Positions 8,468 to 17,109 of a stretch of 64,000 nt of DNA are shown here, piece by piece. A program made the position numbers and the translations under genes. Source of the DNA: CAWAYR01 sp050250875 (GTDB lineage: Bacteria > Acidobacteriota > Vicinamibacteria > Vicinamibacterales > UBA2999). The stretch lies in contig JBFWNV010000003.1 in assembly GCA_050250875.1 (NCBI GenBank), positions 248,001-312,000 of the forward strand. The letters run 5' to 3'. The notes beneath the pieces are model-generated. The model did no database searches and was not told where the DNA came from. It saw only the letters and a list, made by a program, of their open reading frames with translations. The first letter of the stretch is position 1; the number at the start of each line of letters is the position of its first letter.

Positions 8468-8473
8468 TACGAT
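8468..8473 (+). promoter_or_regulatory. Probable -10 box of tRNA-Glu
   Basis: TACGAT sits 19 bases before the mature 5' end of the tRNA at 8493, a normal distance for a stable-RNA promoter. No convincing -35 hexamer is visible. Confidence 0.45.
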
Positions 8474-8492
8474 GAGGGGCTGTTGCGCCTGC

Positions 8493-8568
8493 GTCCCCGT
8501 CGTCCAGAGGCCTAGGACGTGGCCCTTTCAAGGCTAAAACACGGGTTCGAATCCCGTCGGGGACGCCA
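8493..8568 (+). tRNA. tRNA-Glu (anticodon TTC); integration target
   Basis: GTCCCCG acceptor at 8493, anticodon loop CTTTCAA (anticodon TTC), T-arm ACGGGTTCGAATCCCGT, closing CGGGGAC, discriminator G and encoded CCA at 8566-8568. The last 15 bases (8554-8568) are repeated at 22251-22265. The gene is intact, so the 3' end present here was delivered by the element and the native 3' end was displaced to the right junction. The integrase gene overlaps it from the other strand. Confidence 0.97.
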
Positions 8569-10171
8569 CCTCCTGTACCAGCCCGTCCAATAGCGCCGGC
8601 TTCGCCGACGCCTCCGCTCGAATCCACTCGGGGCGCGTGCTTTCGTCGTGCAGCACGAGCGGCCCGATGATGCGGCGCAGAATGGCCCGGGCCACTCGGG
8701 GCTCGCCCCGCAGCGTCGCACGCCAGCTCGCCGCTCGCTCGGTGAGAGCCTCCCGCAGGCGTTCGATGTTCGGGGCCTGCCGCTTCGGGTTCCGGAGCCG
8801 GATATCCAGCCGGGCAATCTCGGCCTGCCGCTGCCGGACTGCCGGTACCACGGTCTCGGCGGGCAGCCCTGACGCCGCCAGCTTGAGCAGGTTTTCGACC
8901 TCGCCCGTCAGCCGGGCCTTGTCCCCCATGAGTCGGGTCGTGTCGTCGTACTCCGCGTCCCGGACAAATGACAGCAGTTCGTTGATGTAACGCTCCCCGA
9001 GGGCGACGTCTTCGATCATGTCGAGCACCACGTCGTCGGCGTAGCGCATCGGAAGCATCAGCGTGTTCGTGCAGGCGCCGGGCTTCCGGCGGCGGGTGGC
9101 GCAGACGTAGGCGGGCTCCGGATACTTGATGGCCTCGAAGTGCCCGAGGCAGGTCGGGCACACGAGCATGCCGCCCGTCAGCAGGTATTTGCCGTGGGTC
9201 TTCTCCGGATCCCGGCCCTGGCGGGCACCGCCGAGCGATGACAGGTAGCGCGACCGGCGATCCTGGCGCAGGGCGTCAACCCGGGCGATGACGTCGAGGT
9301 CCACGATGCGCATGGCGTCGTCTTGGACCCGCGTCCAGGAGCCTTCCGGCGTCGGAATCTGGGCCTTCTCCTTGACCCGGCCCGCCCGATACAGCTTGCC
9401 CAGCTCCCGCCCGTAAGCGCTGGTGGTCCGGCCATAGACGATCTCACCGCGATACAGCGGGCGCCGCAGCACTTCCCGGATCGTGGACGCCGACCAGCCA
9501 CTCGGGCGGCCCTGCTGCGCTCGTGGGGAGGGCGCGCGCCGCTGGTTGAGCACAGCGGCGATCGTGCGGGCGCCGTCGCCCTGAGCGAAGCGCAGGTAGA
9601 TCTCCCGCACGACTTCCGCTTCCTCGGGGTTCGGCACTCGCTTCGTCTGACCCGCCATCACACGGACGTTGTCGTAGCCGAACACCTTGCCGCCGGTGAC
9701 GAGGCCCTGTTCGGCCTTGCGCCGGTGGGAGTCGCGCGTGTGCTTGCGGACCTGGTCCCGGTACTGCTGCGCGAACTCGGCCCGCAGCGTGGCGCTCAAG
9801 CGTCCCTCGAACGAGTCGAGGTCCACCGGGGCGCCGGTCGAAAAGTCCCACACGGTGACGCCGAGGTCCGCGAGGGCGTTCAGCGCCACCATTGTCTTGT
9901 GGGCGTGGCGTCCGAAGCGGTCGAGGTCGTAGAGCACGACGGCCTCGAACGTCCCCGCCTCGGCGTCCCGCATCATGCGCTGGAACTCGGCCCGGCCTGA
10001 GAACAGCGCGCCGCTGACACCGTCGTCCGTGTAAACGTGCGCTTCGTCGAGCGTCCAGCCCTTGCGAGCGATGAACGCCCGGGCGCCGTCGATCTGGCGC
10101 GTGACGGACTTCTGATCCTCAGAGACGCCGGTCTGTTCGTTGCTCTTGCGTGCGTAGATGGCAGCAATCAT
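8534..10171 (-). CDS. Large serine recombinase (site-specific integrase), 545 aa
   Basis: Catalyses integration and excision of the element. The N-terminal resolvase domain (about 1-145) has the catalytic serine in IAAIYARKSNEQ (Ser10), then YTDDGVSG and VVLYDLDRFGR. A recombinase domain (about 160-265: KVFGYDNVRV, EIYLRFAQGDGARTIA, STIREVLRRPLYRGEI) follows, then a zinc ribbon (CPTCLGHFEA ... CATRRRKPGAC) and a C-terminal coiled coil. The ATG at 10171 has GGAGG seven bases upstream and overlaps the stop of the 54-aa gene (ATGA). The last codons, reading VASPTGFEPVF and the TAG at 8536-8534, lie inside tRNA-Glu, so the C-terminus is supplied by the attachment site. Transcription from this gene runs antisense into the tRNA. 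Confidence 0.93.
   Translation of the reverse strand: MIAAIYARKSNEQTGVSEDQKSVTRQIDGARAFIARKGWTLDEAHVYTDDGVSGALFSGRAEFQRMMRDAEAGTFEAVVLYDLDRFGRHAHKTMVALNALADLGVTVWDFSTGAPVDLDSFEGRLSATLRAEFAQQYRDQVRKHTRDSHRRKAEQGLVTGGKVFGYDNVRVMAGQTKRVPNPEEAEVVREIYLRFAQGDGARTIAAVLNQRRAPSPRAQQGRPSGWSASTIREVLRRPLYRGEIVYGRTTSAYGRELGKLYRAGRVKEKAQIPTPEGSWTRVQDDAMRIVDLDVIARVDALRQDRRSRYLSSLGGARQGRDPEKTHGKYLLTGGMLVCPTCLGHFEAIKYPEPAYVCATRRRKPGACTNTLMLPMRYADDVVLDMIEDVALGERYINELLSFVRDAEYDDTTRLMGDKARLTGEVENLLKLAASGLPAETVVPAVRQRQAEIARLDIRLRNPKRQAPNIERLREALTERAASWRATLRGEPRVARAILRRIIGPLVLHDESTRPEWIRAEASAKPALLDGLVQEVASPTGFEPVF
8554..8573. other. attL (tRNA-side attachment repeat)
   Basis: CCGTCGGGGACGCCACCTCC; the first 15 bases are the tRNA-Glu 3' end including CCA. 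It matches 22251-22270 at 19 of 20 positions. The precise crossover point cannot be placed within the identical stretch. Confidence 0.8.
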
Positions 10172-10332
10172 CGGGGGCCTCCTACGCCGAGCAGCCGCAA
10201 GGCGTCCTGCACGAGCTTCCGCATGCGCACGGCGTCGTCGGCTTCGGCGGCCTGCAGCAGCAGACGCACGAGACCGACCTCGCGAGCAGTCTCGCGCATC
10301 ATCTTCACGTTCTCGTCGTCGTCGAGGAACAT
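10168..10332 (-). CDS. Small helical protein, 54 aa, upstream of integrase
   Basis: Reads MFLDDDENVKMMRETAREVG and ends LLGVGGPR. The start overlaps the previous stop (TGATG at 10334-10330) and its own stop overlaps the integrase start (ATGA), so it is translationally coupled on both sides. Acidic N-terminus and amphipathic helices; no family recognised. Its position directly before the integrase is where excision factors are often found, but the sequence gives no direct support for that role. Confidence 0.55.
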   Translation of the reverse strand: MFLDDDENVKMMRETAREVGLVRLLLQAAEADDAVRMRKLVQDALRLLGVGGPR

Positions 10333-10631
10333 CACGTCGCCTTCGGGGGTGCGGGCAGCTTCGAGAAGCTGTCGGGCGCAGCTTTGCGGGTGCCGTGCGA
10401 GCGCGCCCAGCCGAGCTTCTCGGCCGCCGAGACGAGCGTCGCGATGTGCTTCTTCGCGGCGTCCATGTCGGCGTGCTCGGCACTCATGCCCCGCTCGATC
10501 TTCTTCGCCGCGTCGCGCGTGGTGACCAAAGTGCGGACGGCGCCGTTGGGACGGCGCGTGGCGGTGAACGTGAGCGTGGAGCCGTTCGAGCGCAGCGTGA
10601 CAACGGCAGACTTGGCTTCGGGCTTCTTCAT
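10332..10631 (-). CDS. Hypothetical protein, 99 aa
   Basis: The ATG at 10631 follows GGAGAGACATCCC. The sequence begins MKKPEAKSAVVTLRSNGSTL, has a basic middle (TATRRPNGAVRTLVTTRDAA) and ends in a Lys/Pro-rich tail (SKLPAPPKAT). Small, basic and lacking a known motif; it may bind nucleic acid. It is coupled to the 54-aa gene by a TGATG overlap. A 99-base gap separates it from the preceding operon gene. Confidence 0.6.
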   Translation of the reverse strand: MKKPEAKSAVVTLRSNGSTLTFTATRRPNGAVRTLVTTRDAAKKIERGMSAEHADMDAAKKHIATLVSAAEKLGWARSHGTRKAAPDSFSKLPAPPKAT

Positions 10632-10730
10632 GGGATGTCTCTCCAGCAGTGCCGGTGCGGGATGCGCCGGGCACGGCAATGCTCCGGGCGGTCATCCCGA
10701 CGGCGCAACGACAAAGGCGCCGTCGCTGGG

Positions 10731-11369
10731 TTAAATCTGCGCCTTCACCTCCGCCAGCGCGACGGATGCCACGGTGGCCGTCATCTCGCGCACGCCGGCC
10801 AGCTCCCGCATGCGGCTGGCGGCTTCGGGCTGAGCGGTTTCCGCACGCGCCAGCACGGTCTCGGCAACGATGTCCGGGTCGAGCAGCGGCGCCCATATGG
10901 TGCCCCCCTCGGGCGTCTTCGTCGGCTGGCGGCCCACGAGCGCGTTGGCGGCCTCCATCAGCTGACGCTCGTCGTCGGTCGCCGAGCCATAGACCACGGC
11001 CACCTCGCGGGGGCTGAGAGTGCGCAGGACGGCGAGCAGGTGGTCGACTTTGCGGGGGTCCGGCGCTGGCGTGCTGGGCGCGAGGGCGGCTCGCTGGGCG
11101 CTGAGATTCGCGTCAAGCGCCCCGAGGCGCGCGTCGCGCCACTTCTCGATGTCAGCGGCGACCTTCGACACGGTGGCACTCCGCTTGGCGGCTCGCCCCT
11201 CCGTGGTCAGGTGCGGGTCGGCGTTGATGGCGGCGACCGCCGCCACCATCTCATCGAGGAACGTCACGGGCTCCCGGAGGGACGAAAACACCACCTCGGG
11301 CTGGTAGTGGCGCATCATCAGGGCATGCCGCTGCAACGTCGCAATCACGTCTCGGGTCTTCGTTGCCAT
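10731..11369 (-). CDS. Helical hypothetical protein, 212 aa (phage operon)
   Basis: The start at 11369 has GGAGACACGAC before it. Nearly all-helical: LQRHALMMRHYQPEVVFSSL, TFLDEMVAAVAAINADPHLT, VSKVAADIEKWRDARLGALD. No signal peptide, membrane segment or cysteine is seen. It lies 12 bases after the scaffold-like gene and within the same operon, where head-assembly genes would sit in a complete phage. I cannot assign a function. Confidence 0.6.
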   Translation of the reverse strand: MATKTRDVIATLQRHALMMRHYQPEVVFSSLREPVTFLDEMVAAVAAINADPHLTTEGRAAKRSATVSKVAADIEKWRDARLGALDANLSAQRAALAPSTPAPDPRKVDHLLAVLRTLSPREVAVVYGSATDDERQLMEAANALVGRQPTKTPEGGTIWAPLLDPDIVAETVLARAETAQPEAASRMRELAGVREMTATVASVALAEVKAQI

Positions 11370-11381
11370 GTCGTGTCTCCT

Positions 11382-12014
11382 CTACTTCGTGAATTTCAGC
11401 CGCACGGTGCCTGCTTTGATGGCGTCGCCGAGCTGCCCCAACTGCGCCGGCGTCGGGTCCACGACTTCACGGACGCCGCTGGGCGCGCTGCCGCCGCCAG
11501 CCGGCAACGGGGACGCGCCGCCACCGCTACTAGGAAAGAAGGCGAACGCCGACGCCTTCGTCTGGGCCGCGATGAACTCATCGATGCTCAGCTTCTCGCC
11601 GGGCCGGTTGGGACTGAAGACGCGCGCCTCCGGCTGCCCGTCCCGGACGTCGAACAGGTCGCGGGCCTTTCCCAGCACGAAGTCGAGTGCTTCGGGCCTC
11701 CCCCCGGTCTTCAAGAAGGCATCGCCCACCAGTGTCCGCAGCGTGGCTCCGGCGGCGGTGGCCGTTGCGGCGGCGAGCTGGGTTTCGAGTGCGGTGATGC
11801 GGGCAGCGTCCGCGGGCGGCTGCTGGCGCAGGGTTGCCAGTTCGGCGAGGTCGGCGCGCACCTTCTCGGCGTCGAGCCCGTCGAACTGCTGCTTGAGGGC
11901 GCGCAGCGGCTCGACTTCGCGGAGCAACGCGATGTTGTTGTCGCGAAAGCCCGCGATCTTGGCCTTTTCGGCGGCGAGGTCAGCTTTCAACTGCTCGATG
12001 GTCTCTTCCGGCAT
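11382..12014 (-). CDS. Coiled-coil protein, possible phage scaffold-like protein, 210 aa
   Basis: Residues 1-100 are a long heptad-rich helix (MPEETIEQLKADLAAEKAKI, LREVEPLRALKQQFDGL). A conserved-looking block follows (GDAFLKTGGRPEALDFVLGK), then a Gly/Pro/Ser linker and a C-terminal segment ending GTVRLKFTK. The coiled coil plus flexible tail and the place after the terminase genes recall capsid scaffolding proteins, but no capsid gene follows, which would be unusual for a scaffold. The role is therefore only suggested. A ribosome site AGGAGAGTCAC precedes the ATG. Confidence 0.6.
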   Translation of the reverse strand: MPEETIEQLKADLAAEKAKIAGFRDNNIALLREVEPLRALKQQFDGLDAEKVRADLAELATLRQQPPADAARITALETQLAAATATAAGATLRTLVGDAFLKTGGRPEALDFVLGKARDLFDVRDGQPEARVFSPNRPGEKLSIDEFIAAQTKASAFAFFPSSGGGASPLPAGGGSAPSGVREVVDPTPAQLGQLGDAIKAGTVRLKFTK

Positions 12015-12023
12015 GTGACTCTC

Positions 12024-12488
12024 CTAGTGGGTTTGGGACAACTGACCTGCGGCGGTGGCCTTCGCACGCAGAAGCTTCTCCGTTCGGGCAAGGTCTGGGT
12101 GGGCGGCAATCAGCTCAGCGTGCAGCGGCGACAGGGCCTCCCACGCCTCCGACGCCGTGGCCCAGTCATTCGCCTTGATGGACTCGCCAAGCCACGCGAC
12201 CAGTGAGAACACCAACTCGACGTAGGGGCGTGCTTCCAGCGTGCGGTGAATGCGATACGCCGCAGCCTGCGCTCGAAGCACCGACAGGGTCGTGCGGTCC
12301 CTTGGGGCGCAGATGTCCGTTGTCACCAGGTCGAGGTCATCGAACCACTGCTCGACGTTGCGCGGCGTCGGCTCCGGCGCGAACCACAGTCGCCGGGCCG
12401 CTTCGACGACGGGTGTCTGTGGCCACTTTTTTAGGTAGGGTCGGCACACGCGCTGAATCATCACGGTCAAGGACTTCCGTTTCGCCAT
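12024..12488 (-). CDS. Hypothetical protein, 154 aa (phage operon)
   Basis: Basic N-terminus (MAKRKSLTVMIQRVCRPYLK) followed by helices (DRTTLSVLRAQAAAYRIHRT, VELVFSLVAWLGESIKANDW). It starts 3 bases after the large terminase stop. No recognised family. In tailed-phage order this is the portal position, but it is far too short to be a portal protein and has no portal motif. Confidence 0.6.
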   Translation of the reverse strand: MAKRKSLTVMIQRVCRPYLKKWPQTPVVEAARRLWFAPEPTPRNVEQWFDDLDLVTTDICAPRDRTTLSVLRAQAAAYRIHRTLEARPYVELVFSLVAWLGESIKANDWATASEAWEALSPLHAELIAAHPDLARTEKLLRAKATAAGQLSQTH

Positions 12489-12491
12489 CTG

Positions 12492-13910
12492 CTACCCCCA
12501 AAGCACCGGACGGGATGCCCGGCCTGAACCCTTCACACCTGCCAGCGCGATCGCGCCAGCCACCGCGTTGGCGACATCGTCTCGGCCCCCGGGCGCGTGG
12601 TCGATGGAGTCACGTCCGCCCCGCGCCGTCCTCCGCTCCAATCCCGCCAGCTGCGCCAGCAGTCGCGAGTGATCCAGCAGTTCGCAGGCGCCGCTGTTGA
12701 TGACGGGCAGCAGGTCTCGATACAACTCCGACTTTGACTTCTCGCTGTGACGCAAGGTGATGCGGTGCTTCCGCATCTGCTCGACCGGGAACTGGCCCGC
12801 CCAGCGATCAGCGGTCGCCGTGACGATGCCGTAACGCAGCAACTCGGCGGCGAAGTCAGCGCACACTTGCTCCGGACTGAAAGGGGGCTTCACTTCACGT
12901 AGCAGATCGAGCACGGCAATGCCCTTGCCGGTCGTGGTGTCCCAGTGCGAGATGGCGAGCGTGGCGCTATCTCCACCCGCCGCGCCGCCCGCGAAGTCGG
13001 CGAAGCCTTCGTAGCTCGTGCGGGGCATGCGCGGCAGTTCGTGCCGACCAACGACAACCACGCCGTCGATGGCCTCGCGGCTGATCCACGACTCCACGTC
13101 TGTGCGGAACTGGGCGAGGTATTCCGCGCTGGCGCTCGCCGGATCCTCGTCGAGGGCGGCAGCGATAGCCGCCGGGTCGAATAGCGGATTGAGTTCCGCC
13201 GTACTGGCCTGCATCAACACGACGGCGCCGTCAGGCTGGCCGTGGTGCTTGCGCCACGCGTCCCACAGGATGCCCTTGCGGGCGTAGGGTGACGAGACGA
13301 CCGCCAGGAGCGATCCAGGCACACGCGCCAGCGCCGGGCGCAGGGCACGGAGCAGTTCGACGTCGGGGTTACTGCTCTGGTCGTCCGTGGGCAGGAATGC
13401 GGCCTCCTCGATGATGGCGAGCGCGTAGGCCCGGCCACGTGGGGCGGCGGCGCTGGCGGTGATGACTTCGATAACGACGCCGTTAGCCAACTCCAGCGAC
13501 TCGCGCGACTCGGCGACGATGAGCGCGTCGAGGGCTGGCACGCTGCGCATCAGGCCGACGACGTAACGGAATGTGACGCCGGACTGTTTCTTGTCTGGCG
13601 CCAGGACTGCAACGTAGATGCGCTCGCCCGGGACGACCTTGTAGGCGCGCGTGCCGTAGAAGGCGGCCATCAGCGCGGCGATGCGAGATCCACCGCCACC
13701 TCGCCCCTTGATGCAATAGAACTCGCGCGTGGTGGGACCGATGCGCTTCAGCTCCTTGCGCCAGCGATCCCAGGACGCGGCCCTGAACTCCGGGAACAGG
13801 GTCATGAACTTCAGCAGGTCGCCGACTTGGGGAGGCTTCGGGGTGCGTGAGGCCACGGCGACGGCCGACGTTTGCGGCGCTGGGGGTGTATAGCCCGGGT
13901 CCATGGTCAT
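12492..13910 (-). CDS. Phage terminase large subunit-like protein, 472 aa
   Basis: Two-domain DNA-packaging motor protein. The ATPase domain has a deviant Walker A, IKGRGGGGSRIAAL (K68-S75), with the lysine at the start of the loop as in lambda gpA instead of directly before Ser/Thr. Walker B with catalytic Glu is YALAIIEEAAF (about 162-171). The RuvC-like nuclease half has acidic residues in GFADFAGG (about 300), TATADRWAGQ and a C-terminal GGRDDVANAVAGA, the expected arrangement. The ATG at 13910 overlaps the stop of the preceding gene (ATGA). Length is normal for the family. Whether the motor is active cannot be told. Confidence 0.8.
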   Translation of the reverse strand: MTMDPGYTPPAPQTSAVAVASRTPKPPQVGDLLKFMTLFPEFRAASWDRWRKELKRIGPTTREFYCIKGRGGGGSRIAALMAAFYGTRAYKVVPGERIYVAVLAPDKKQSGVTFRYVVGLMRSVPALDALIVAESRESLELANGVVIEVITASAAAPRGRAYALAIIEEAAFLPTDDQSSNPDVELLRALRPALARVPGSLLAVVSSPYARKGILWDAWRKHHGQPDGAVVLMQASTAELNPLFDPAAIAAALDEDPASASAEYLAQFRTDVESWISREAIDGVVVVGRHELPRMPRTSYEGFADFAGGAAGGDSATLAISHWDTTTGKGIAVLDLLREVKPPFSPEQVCADFAAELLRYGIVTATADRWAGQFPVEQMRKHRITLRHSEKSKSELYRDLLPVINSGACELLDHSRLLAQLAGLERRTARGGRDSIDHAPGGRDDVANAVAGAIALAGVKGSGRASRPVLWG

Positions 13911-14452
13911 GGCCTTCGGTTCGCCTCAGCAACCGCGAGTGCAACAGCATCGAGCGGGTTGATCGGCCGGGACCGCCGCTCCAGACCGAGCGTCATGGCG
14001 AGACGCTGCTGGCGGTCAGTCACGGCGAGGAAGGCGGAGAGGGCCGCACGCTTCGCGCCCTTGGCCGTCAACGGCGCGGCCACGACGACTTCCGCCAAGC
14101 GATGGGCGATGAGTTCGAGCTGGGTATATCGCTCGATCAGGTCACGCTGTAGTTCGGTGAGGGCGTCCGCGCCGCCGAGATCCTGCTCGATGGCCTCGCG
14201 CTTCTCAGCCAGCATTGCCACCAGCTCGGCTTGCTCAGGCAGCAGCCCACCCGCCACCTGCCGCGAGTAGGCACCGTGCGTCAGCGCGTCCCGATTGCCC
14301 CGCACGAACCGCCCGGTGCCGGGGGCATGCCCGGGCCGCGGGCCGGGGTGACCCTGCGGATCGGTGGCGCCCTCACCCTCGGACCCGGGGGCCGGGCTCG
14401 CGGGTTGCGGGAACGGGTGCGCCTTGGCGCTCGGCTCGTCAGACGTGCTCAC
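13907..14452 (-). CDS. Probable terminase small subunit-like protein, 181 aa
   Basis: GTG start at 14452. The first 50 residues are disordered (Pro/Gly/His/Ser). Next comes GRFVRGNRDALTHGAYSRQV and a helical body (ELVAMLAEKREAIEQDLGGA, LTELQRDLIERYTQLELIAH) ending NPLDAVALAVAEANRRP. It overlaps the large terminase start by 4 bases, the normal position for the DNA-recognition subunit. GNxxALTHGAYS-type proteins occur before terminases in many prophages. The assignment is from context and composition, without a defined DNA-binding motif. Confidence 0.5.
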   Translation of the reverse strand: MSTSDEPSAKAHPFPQPASPAPGSEGEGATDPQGHPGPRPGHAPGTGRFVRGNRDALTHGAYSRQVAGGLLPEQAELVAMLAEKREAIEQDLGGADALTELQRDLIERYTQLELIAHRLAEVVVAAPLTAKGAKRAALSAFLAVTDRQQRLAMTLGLERRSRPINPLDAVALAVAEANRRP

Positions 14453-14455
14453 AGA

Positions 14456-14800
14456 TCAGCCTCGGCTGCCGGTACCCGGCGGAAGATCGAAACAGTTGAA
14501 GTGCTTCCAGCCCTGCGGGTTCTCGACGCGCAGGTGGTTCGGATGCTGATTCCCGACGGGGATTCGTGCCCCGGGCGGCTGGTATCGCAGTGGGATGGGT
14601 CCGTTTCCGGGCCTCGGGCGGCGAGACACGGACTTGAGGGTCTGACGCGCAAGCGGCAGGGGCTTTCCGGCTTTGTGGGCTTCTTGCGCAGGCAAGCCGT
14701 TGGCGTGTTCTCTGAGACGTTCCGAAACGACTTTCGCTAGAGAGAAAGCCCAATAACCCCAATAACCCCGCAGCTCATCCATTGCGAGCGCGGGCGTCAC
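14456..14800 (-). CDS. Hypothetical basic protein, up to 114 aa
   Basis: GTG at 14800 overlaps the primase stop (GTGA), and an internal ATG at 14782 gives MDELRGYWGYWAFSLAKVVS. The rest is basic and proline-rich (RPRPGNGPIPLRYQPPGARI) and ends with a more regular HLRVENPQGWKHFNCFDLPP. The operon overlap and the aromatic, ordered ends favour this frame over an alternative 107-aa frame (14439-14762), but it is uncertain. It is followed 4 bases later by the small-terminase candidate. Confidence 0.4.
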   Translation of the reverse strand: MTPALAMDELRGYWGYWAFSLAKVVSERLREHANGLPAQEAHKAGKPLPLARQTLKSVSRRPRPGNGPIPLRYQPPGARIPVGNQHPNHLRVENPQGWKHFNCFDLPPGTGSRG

Positions 14801-17109
14801 AGCGTCAGCCTCCCCTGAGTGCCCGACTGCACGAGCGTCCAGGTCTGTCTGTCATGGCCCTGGTCGCTGCGCAGGCAGCGCCCAGCGACGACACGATCTC
14901 GATGTCGCCTGAGCCACCAGCCGACCGACTTCGCATTCCAGACACCTCCACGGCACGCCGCGCCGATCAAGGCCTCCCTGAGCGCCACCACTGGGCTCTC
15001 GACGTGCCGTTCGTCCATCGCCGCATCAGCCCTGCGCGCGATGTCCGCCACCTCCACGGGCCGATCACCGAAGGCCGCCGCCCACGCGTCGAGCACTGAG
15101 ACGAGTTCGTCTCTCTTTGGGTCGTTGTCGAGGATGGCGGCGCGGGTGTCGGCGGGGTCGGCGCAGCCGGTCCAGACGAGCGCCCCACGAATCCAGCCCC
15201 AGTCGTTGAACGACCCCATCGGCGTCAAGCGCTCGGGGTGACCGGCGATGGCGTAGGCGCGAAGGACTGTGAGTCCAGCCACCACCAGCGCCGGACGGTT
15301 CGCCATGATCTCGGCGTGGACGTCGAAGTCGAAGGGGCGCGCGTCGGGTCGCTCGACGCCAGCATCGAGACGACATACGACCGCCCGCCGCGAGACATCC
15401 CCTGAGAACGACAAGTTGTTCCCGGAGGCCAACACGAGCGACACCGACGGCATCACCCGACGCTCGCTGAGCCCGAGGACCCGCGCCTGCACCACGGGCT
15501 GCGTCAGCATCGAACAGAGGAAATCCCCGTGGAGCGGCCGTTCGCAGTTGTCGATGTGGATCACCGAGTCGCCCGCGAACAGCACCGTTGACAAGCGCTT
15601 CTCGTCCTCTTCATCGCTCTTGCCCTGCGACAGCGCGGGCGGACGCACTCCGGTGGCCAGCAGTCCGACCGCCTCGGCCAGCAGCGACTTGCCGGTGCCG
15701 GCGGTCGGCGCGTCGAACCCGTGTAGCGGCGACGTGCTGAGACTCGGGCGCACCAGCGCCGTCAGGAGCGCGGCGAGGGCGACCGCCAGTGATGCGTCGT
15801 TGTCGAACGGGAATCCACGCAACGGCCGCAGGAGCATCGTCAGTGCCTCGTGGGCGTCGTCCCGCGACGGGCGCGATGGGATCGGCGGGAACTGGCCGGG
15901 GGTGACATCGAGCAGCAGGCCACTGGCAGTGTCGAAGCCGGGCCTGTCGATCAACCGCCCGTCCCGGGCCAAAGTCGGCGCGCCAACCACGGCGCGGATC
16001 GTCGGGAAGGGCCACTCACCCCTAGCAAGTGACGTTCGCGCGTAGAGTGCAGGGGGGTCGATGCGCGTCAGGTCGCCGTCCTTGGTGCGGCGATACCACG
16101 GCAACACCTGGCCCATGCGCTCGGAGAGATAGGCCTCCTTCGGCACCACCAGCACCGTGCTGCCGGCCTCACGTCTCACCACGTCGGCCTCGGTGCTCCG
16201 GGCGTCCAGCTTGACAGCGCGGGCGAGCATCCCGCCACGCTGGTAGAGCCCCCCTGCCGCGAGCAGCGCCGCCTCGACGCGGTCAACGATCTCCGACACC
16301 CGACCGCCCTCGACGACAATGCCTTCCTCCGCGCCACGCCCGCACCAATCGCGGATGCGCGCGACCACGGCGTCACCATGCGAACCGATCAGCTCAGCGA
16401 GCTTCGGGCCGCCCGAACAGGGTTCGCCCTTCGCGATCCTGTCAACGGTCCGCTTGACCCACACTGCGGGCCGGGGCTGGGTATCCCGATCACCGACGAT
16501 CTCGGCGGCCGTCTCGAGAATGAGCCGTGCGGTCGTGTCGTCGATGCCCAGGCCGAGCAGGAAACCCGCTGCGGCCTCGTGGAACTCCCAGCGGTGTCCA
16601 TCCGGGGCCATGTGCCGCGCAAGCAGCGCCGTAATGGCGGTGTTGACGGTGGCGGCCCGCACCACCGGATATGCACACGGGGTTGGCTCGCCGCTTCTGT
16701 AGGCGACGAGCGCTTCGAGCGTCGTGCTGCCCTTGGTAACGGGCAGCCGGCTCGGCGGGATGACGGTGTATTGGCCCGCGCCGGCGCGGAGTTCCACGAG
16801 CACGGGGAACGCACCACTGTCGTCCTTCACGACGTCGTGGAACGTCTCGGGGCGAGCGTCGGGGCACTCGAAGAGCCAGTGGCTTACGCCGCCGGACGGT
16901 CGGCCGTGTTGGCACTCCGTCCGAGGCACGAACTTCGGCGCTGCCGCACGAGCCTCGGGGCAATCCGCATCGACATCAGCGAGCCCATCGAGCCGCCACG
17001 CCATGTTGTCGCCGGGGCCAATGACCAGCGGCTGGAATGACGGGGAGTTCCAGCCGGTGATGCCGCAGACCTTCCCGCCGGGCCGGATCGGCAGCACCAC
17101 GCGGGTCAC
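14797..17109 (-). CDS. PrimPol-helicase (replication initiation protein), 770 aa
   Basis: Replication protein of the element. The N-terminal bifunctional primase-polymerase domain has the catalytic DVDADC (Asp45, Asp47) and SGGVSHWLFE (His77). A middle region of about 250 residues is followed by an SF3-like ATPase with Walker A FDAPTAGTGKSLLAEAVG (about 470), Walker B SVIHIDNCE (about 510) and SLVLASGNNLSFSGD (sensor/motif C). The GTG at 17109 has GGAGGGTACA upstream and overlaps the preceding stop. Such fusions are typical of plasmids, phages and satellites that replicate autonomously after excision. Confidence 0.85.
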   Translation of the reverse strand: MTRVVLPIRPGGKVCGITGWNSPSFQPLVIGPGDNMAWRLDGLADVDADCPEARAAAPKFVPRTECQHGRPSGGVSHWLFECPDARPETFHDVVKDDSGAFPVLVELRAGAGQYTVIPPSRLPVTKGSTTLEALVAYRSGEPTPCAYPVVRAATVNTAITALLARHMAPDGHRWEFHEAAAGFLLGLGIDDTTARLILETAAEIVGDRDTQPRPAVWVKRTVDRIAKGEPCSGGPKLAELIGSHGDAVVARIRDWCGRGAEEGIVVEGGRVSEIVDRVEAALLAAGGLYQRGGMLARAVKLDARSTEADVVRREAGSTVLVVPKEAYLSERMGQVLPWYRRTKDGDLTRIDPPALYARTSLARGEWPFPTIRAVVGAPTLARDGRLIDRPGFDTASGLLLDVTPGQFPPIPSRPSRDDAHEALTMLLRPLRGFPFDNDASLAVALAALLTALVRPSLSTSPLHGFDAPTAGTGKSLLAEAVGLLATGVRPPALSQGKSDEEDEKRLSTVLFAGDSVIHIDNCERPLHGDFLCSMLTQPVVQARVLGLSERRVMPSVSLVLASGNNLSFSGDVSRRAVVCRLDAGVERPDARPFDFDVHAEIMANRPALVVAGLTVLRAYAIAGHPERLTPMGSFNDWGWIRGALVWTGCADPADTRAAILDNDPKRDELVSVLDAWAAAFGDRPVEVADIARRADAAMDERHVESPVVALREALIGAACRGGVWNAKSVGWWLRRHRDRVVAGRCLRSDQGHDRQTWTLVQSGTQGRLTL

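Noticed and set aside
14439..14762. Alternative 107-codon minus-strand frame between primase and small terminase candidate
   Set aside because: The frame 14456-14800 couples to the primase stop and has more protein-like ends; this one is Pro/Arg/Ser-rich and overlaps the next gene start.
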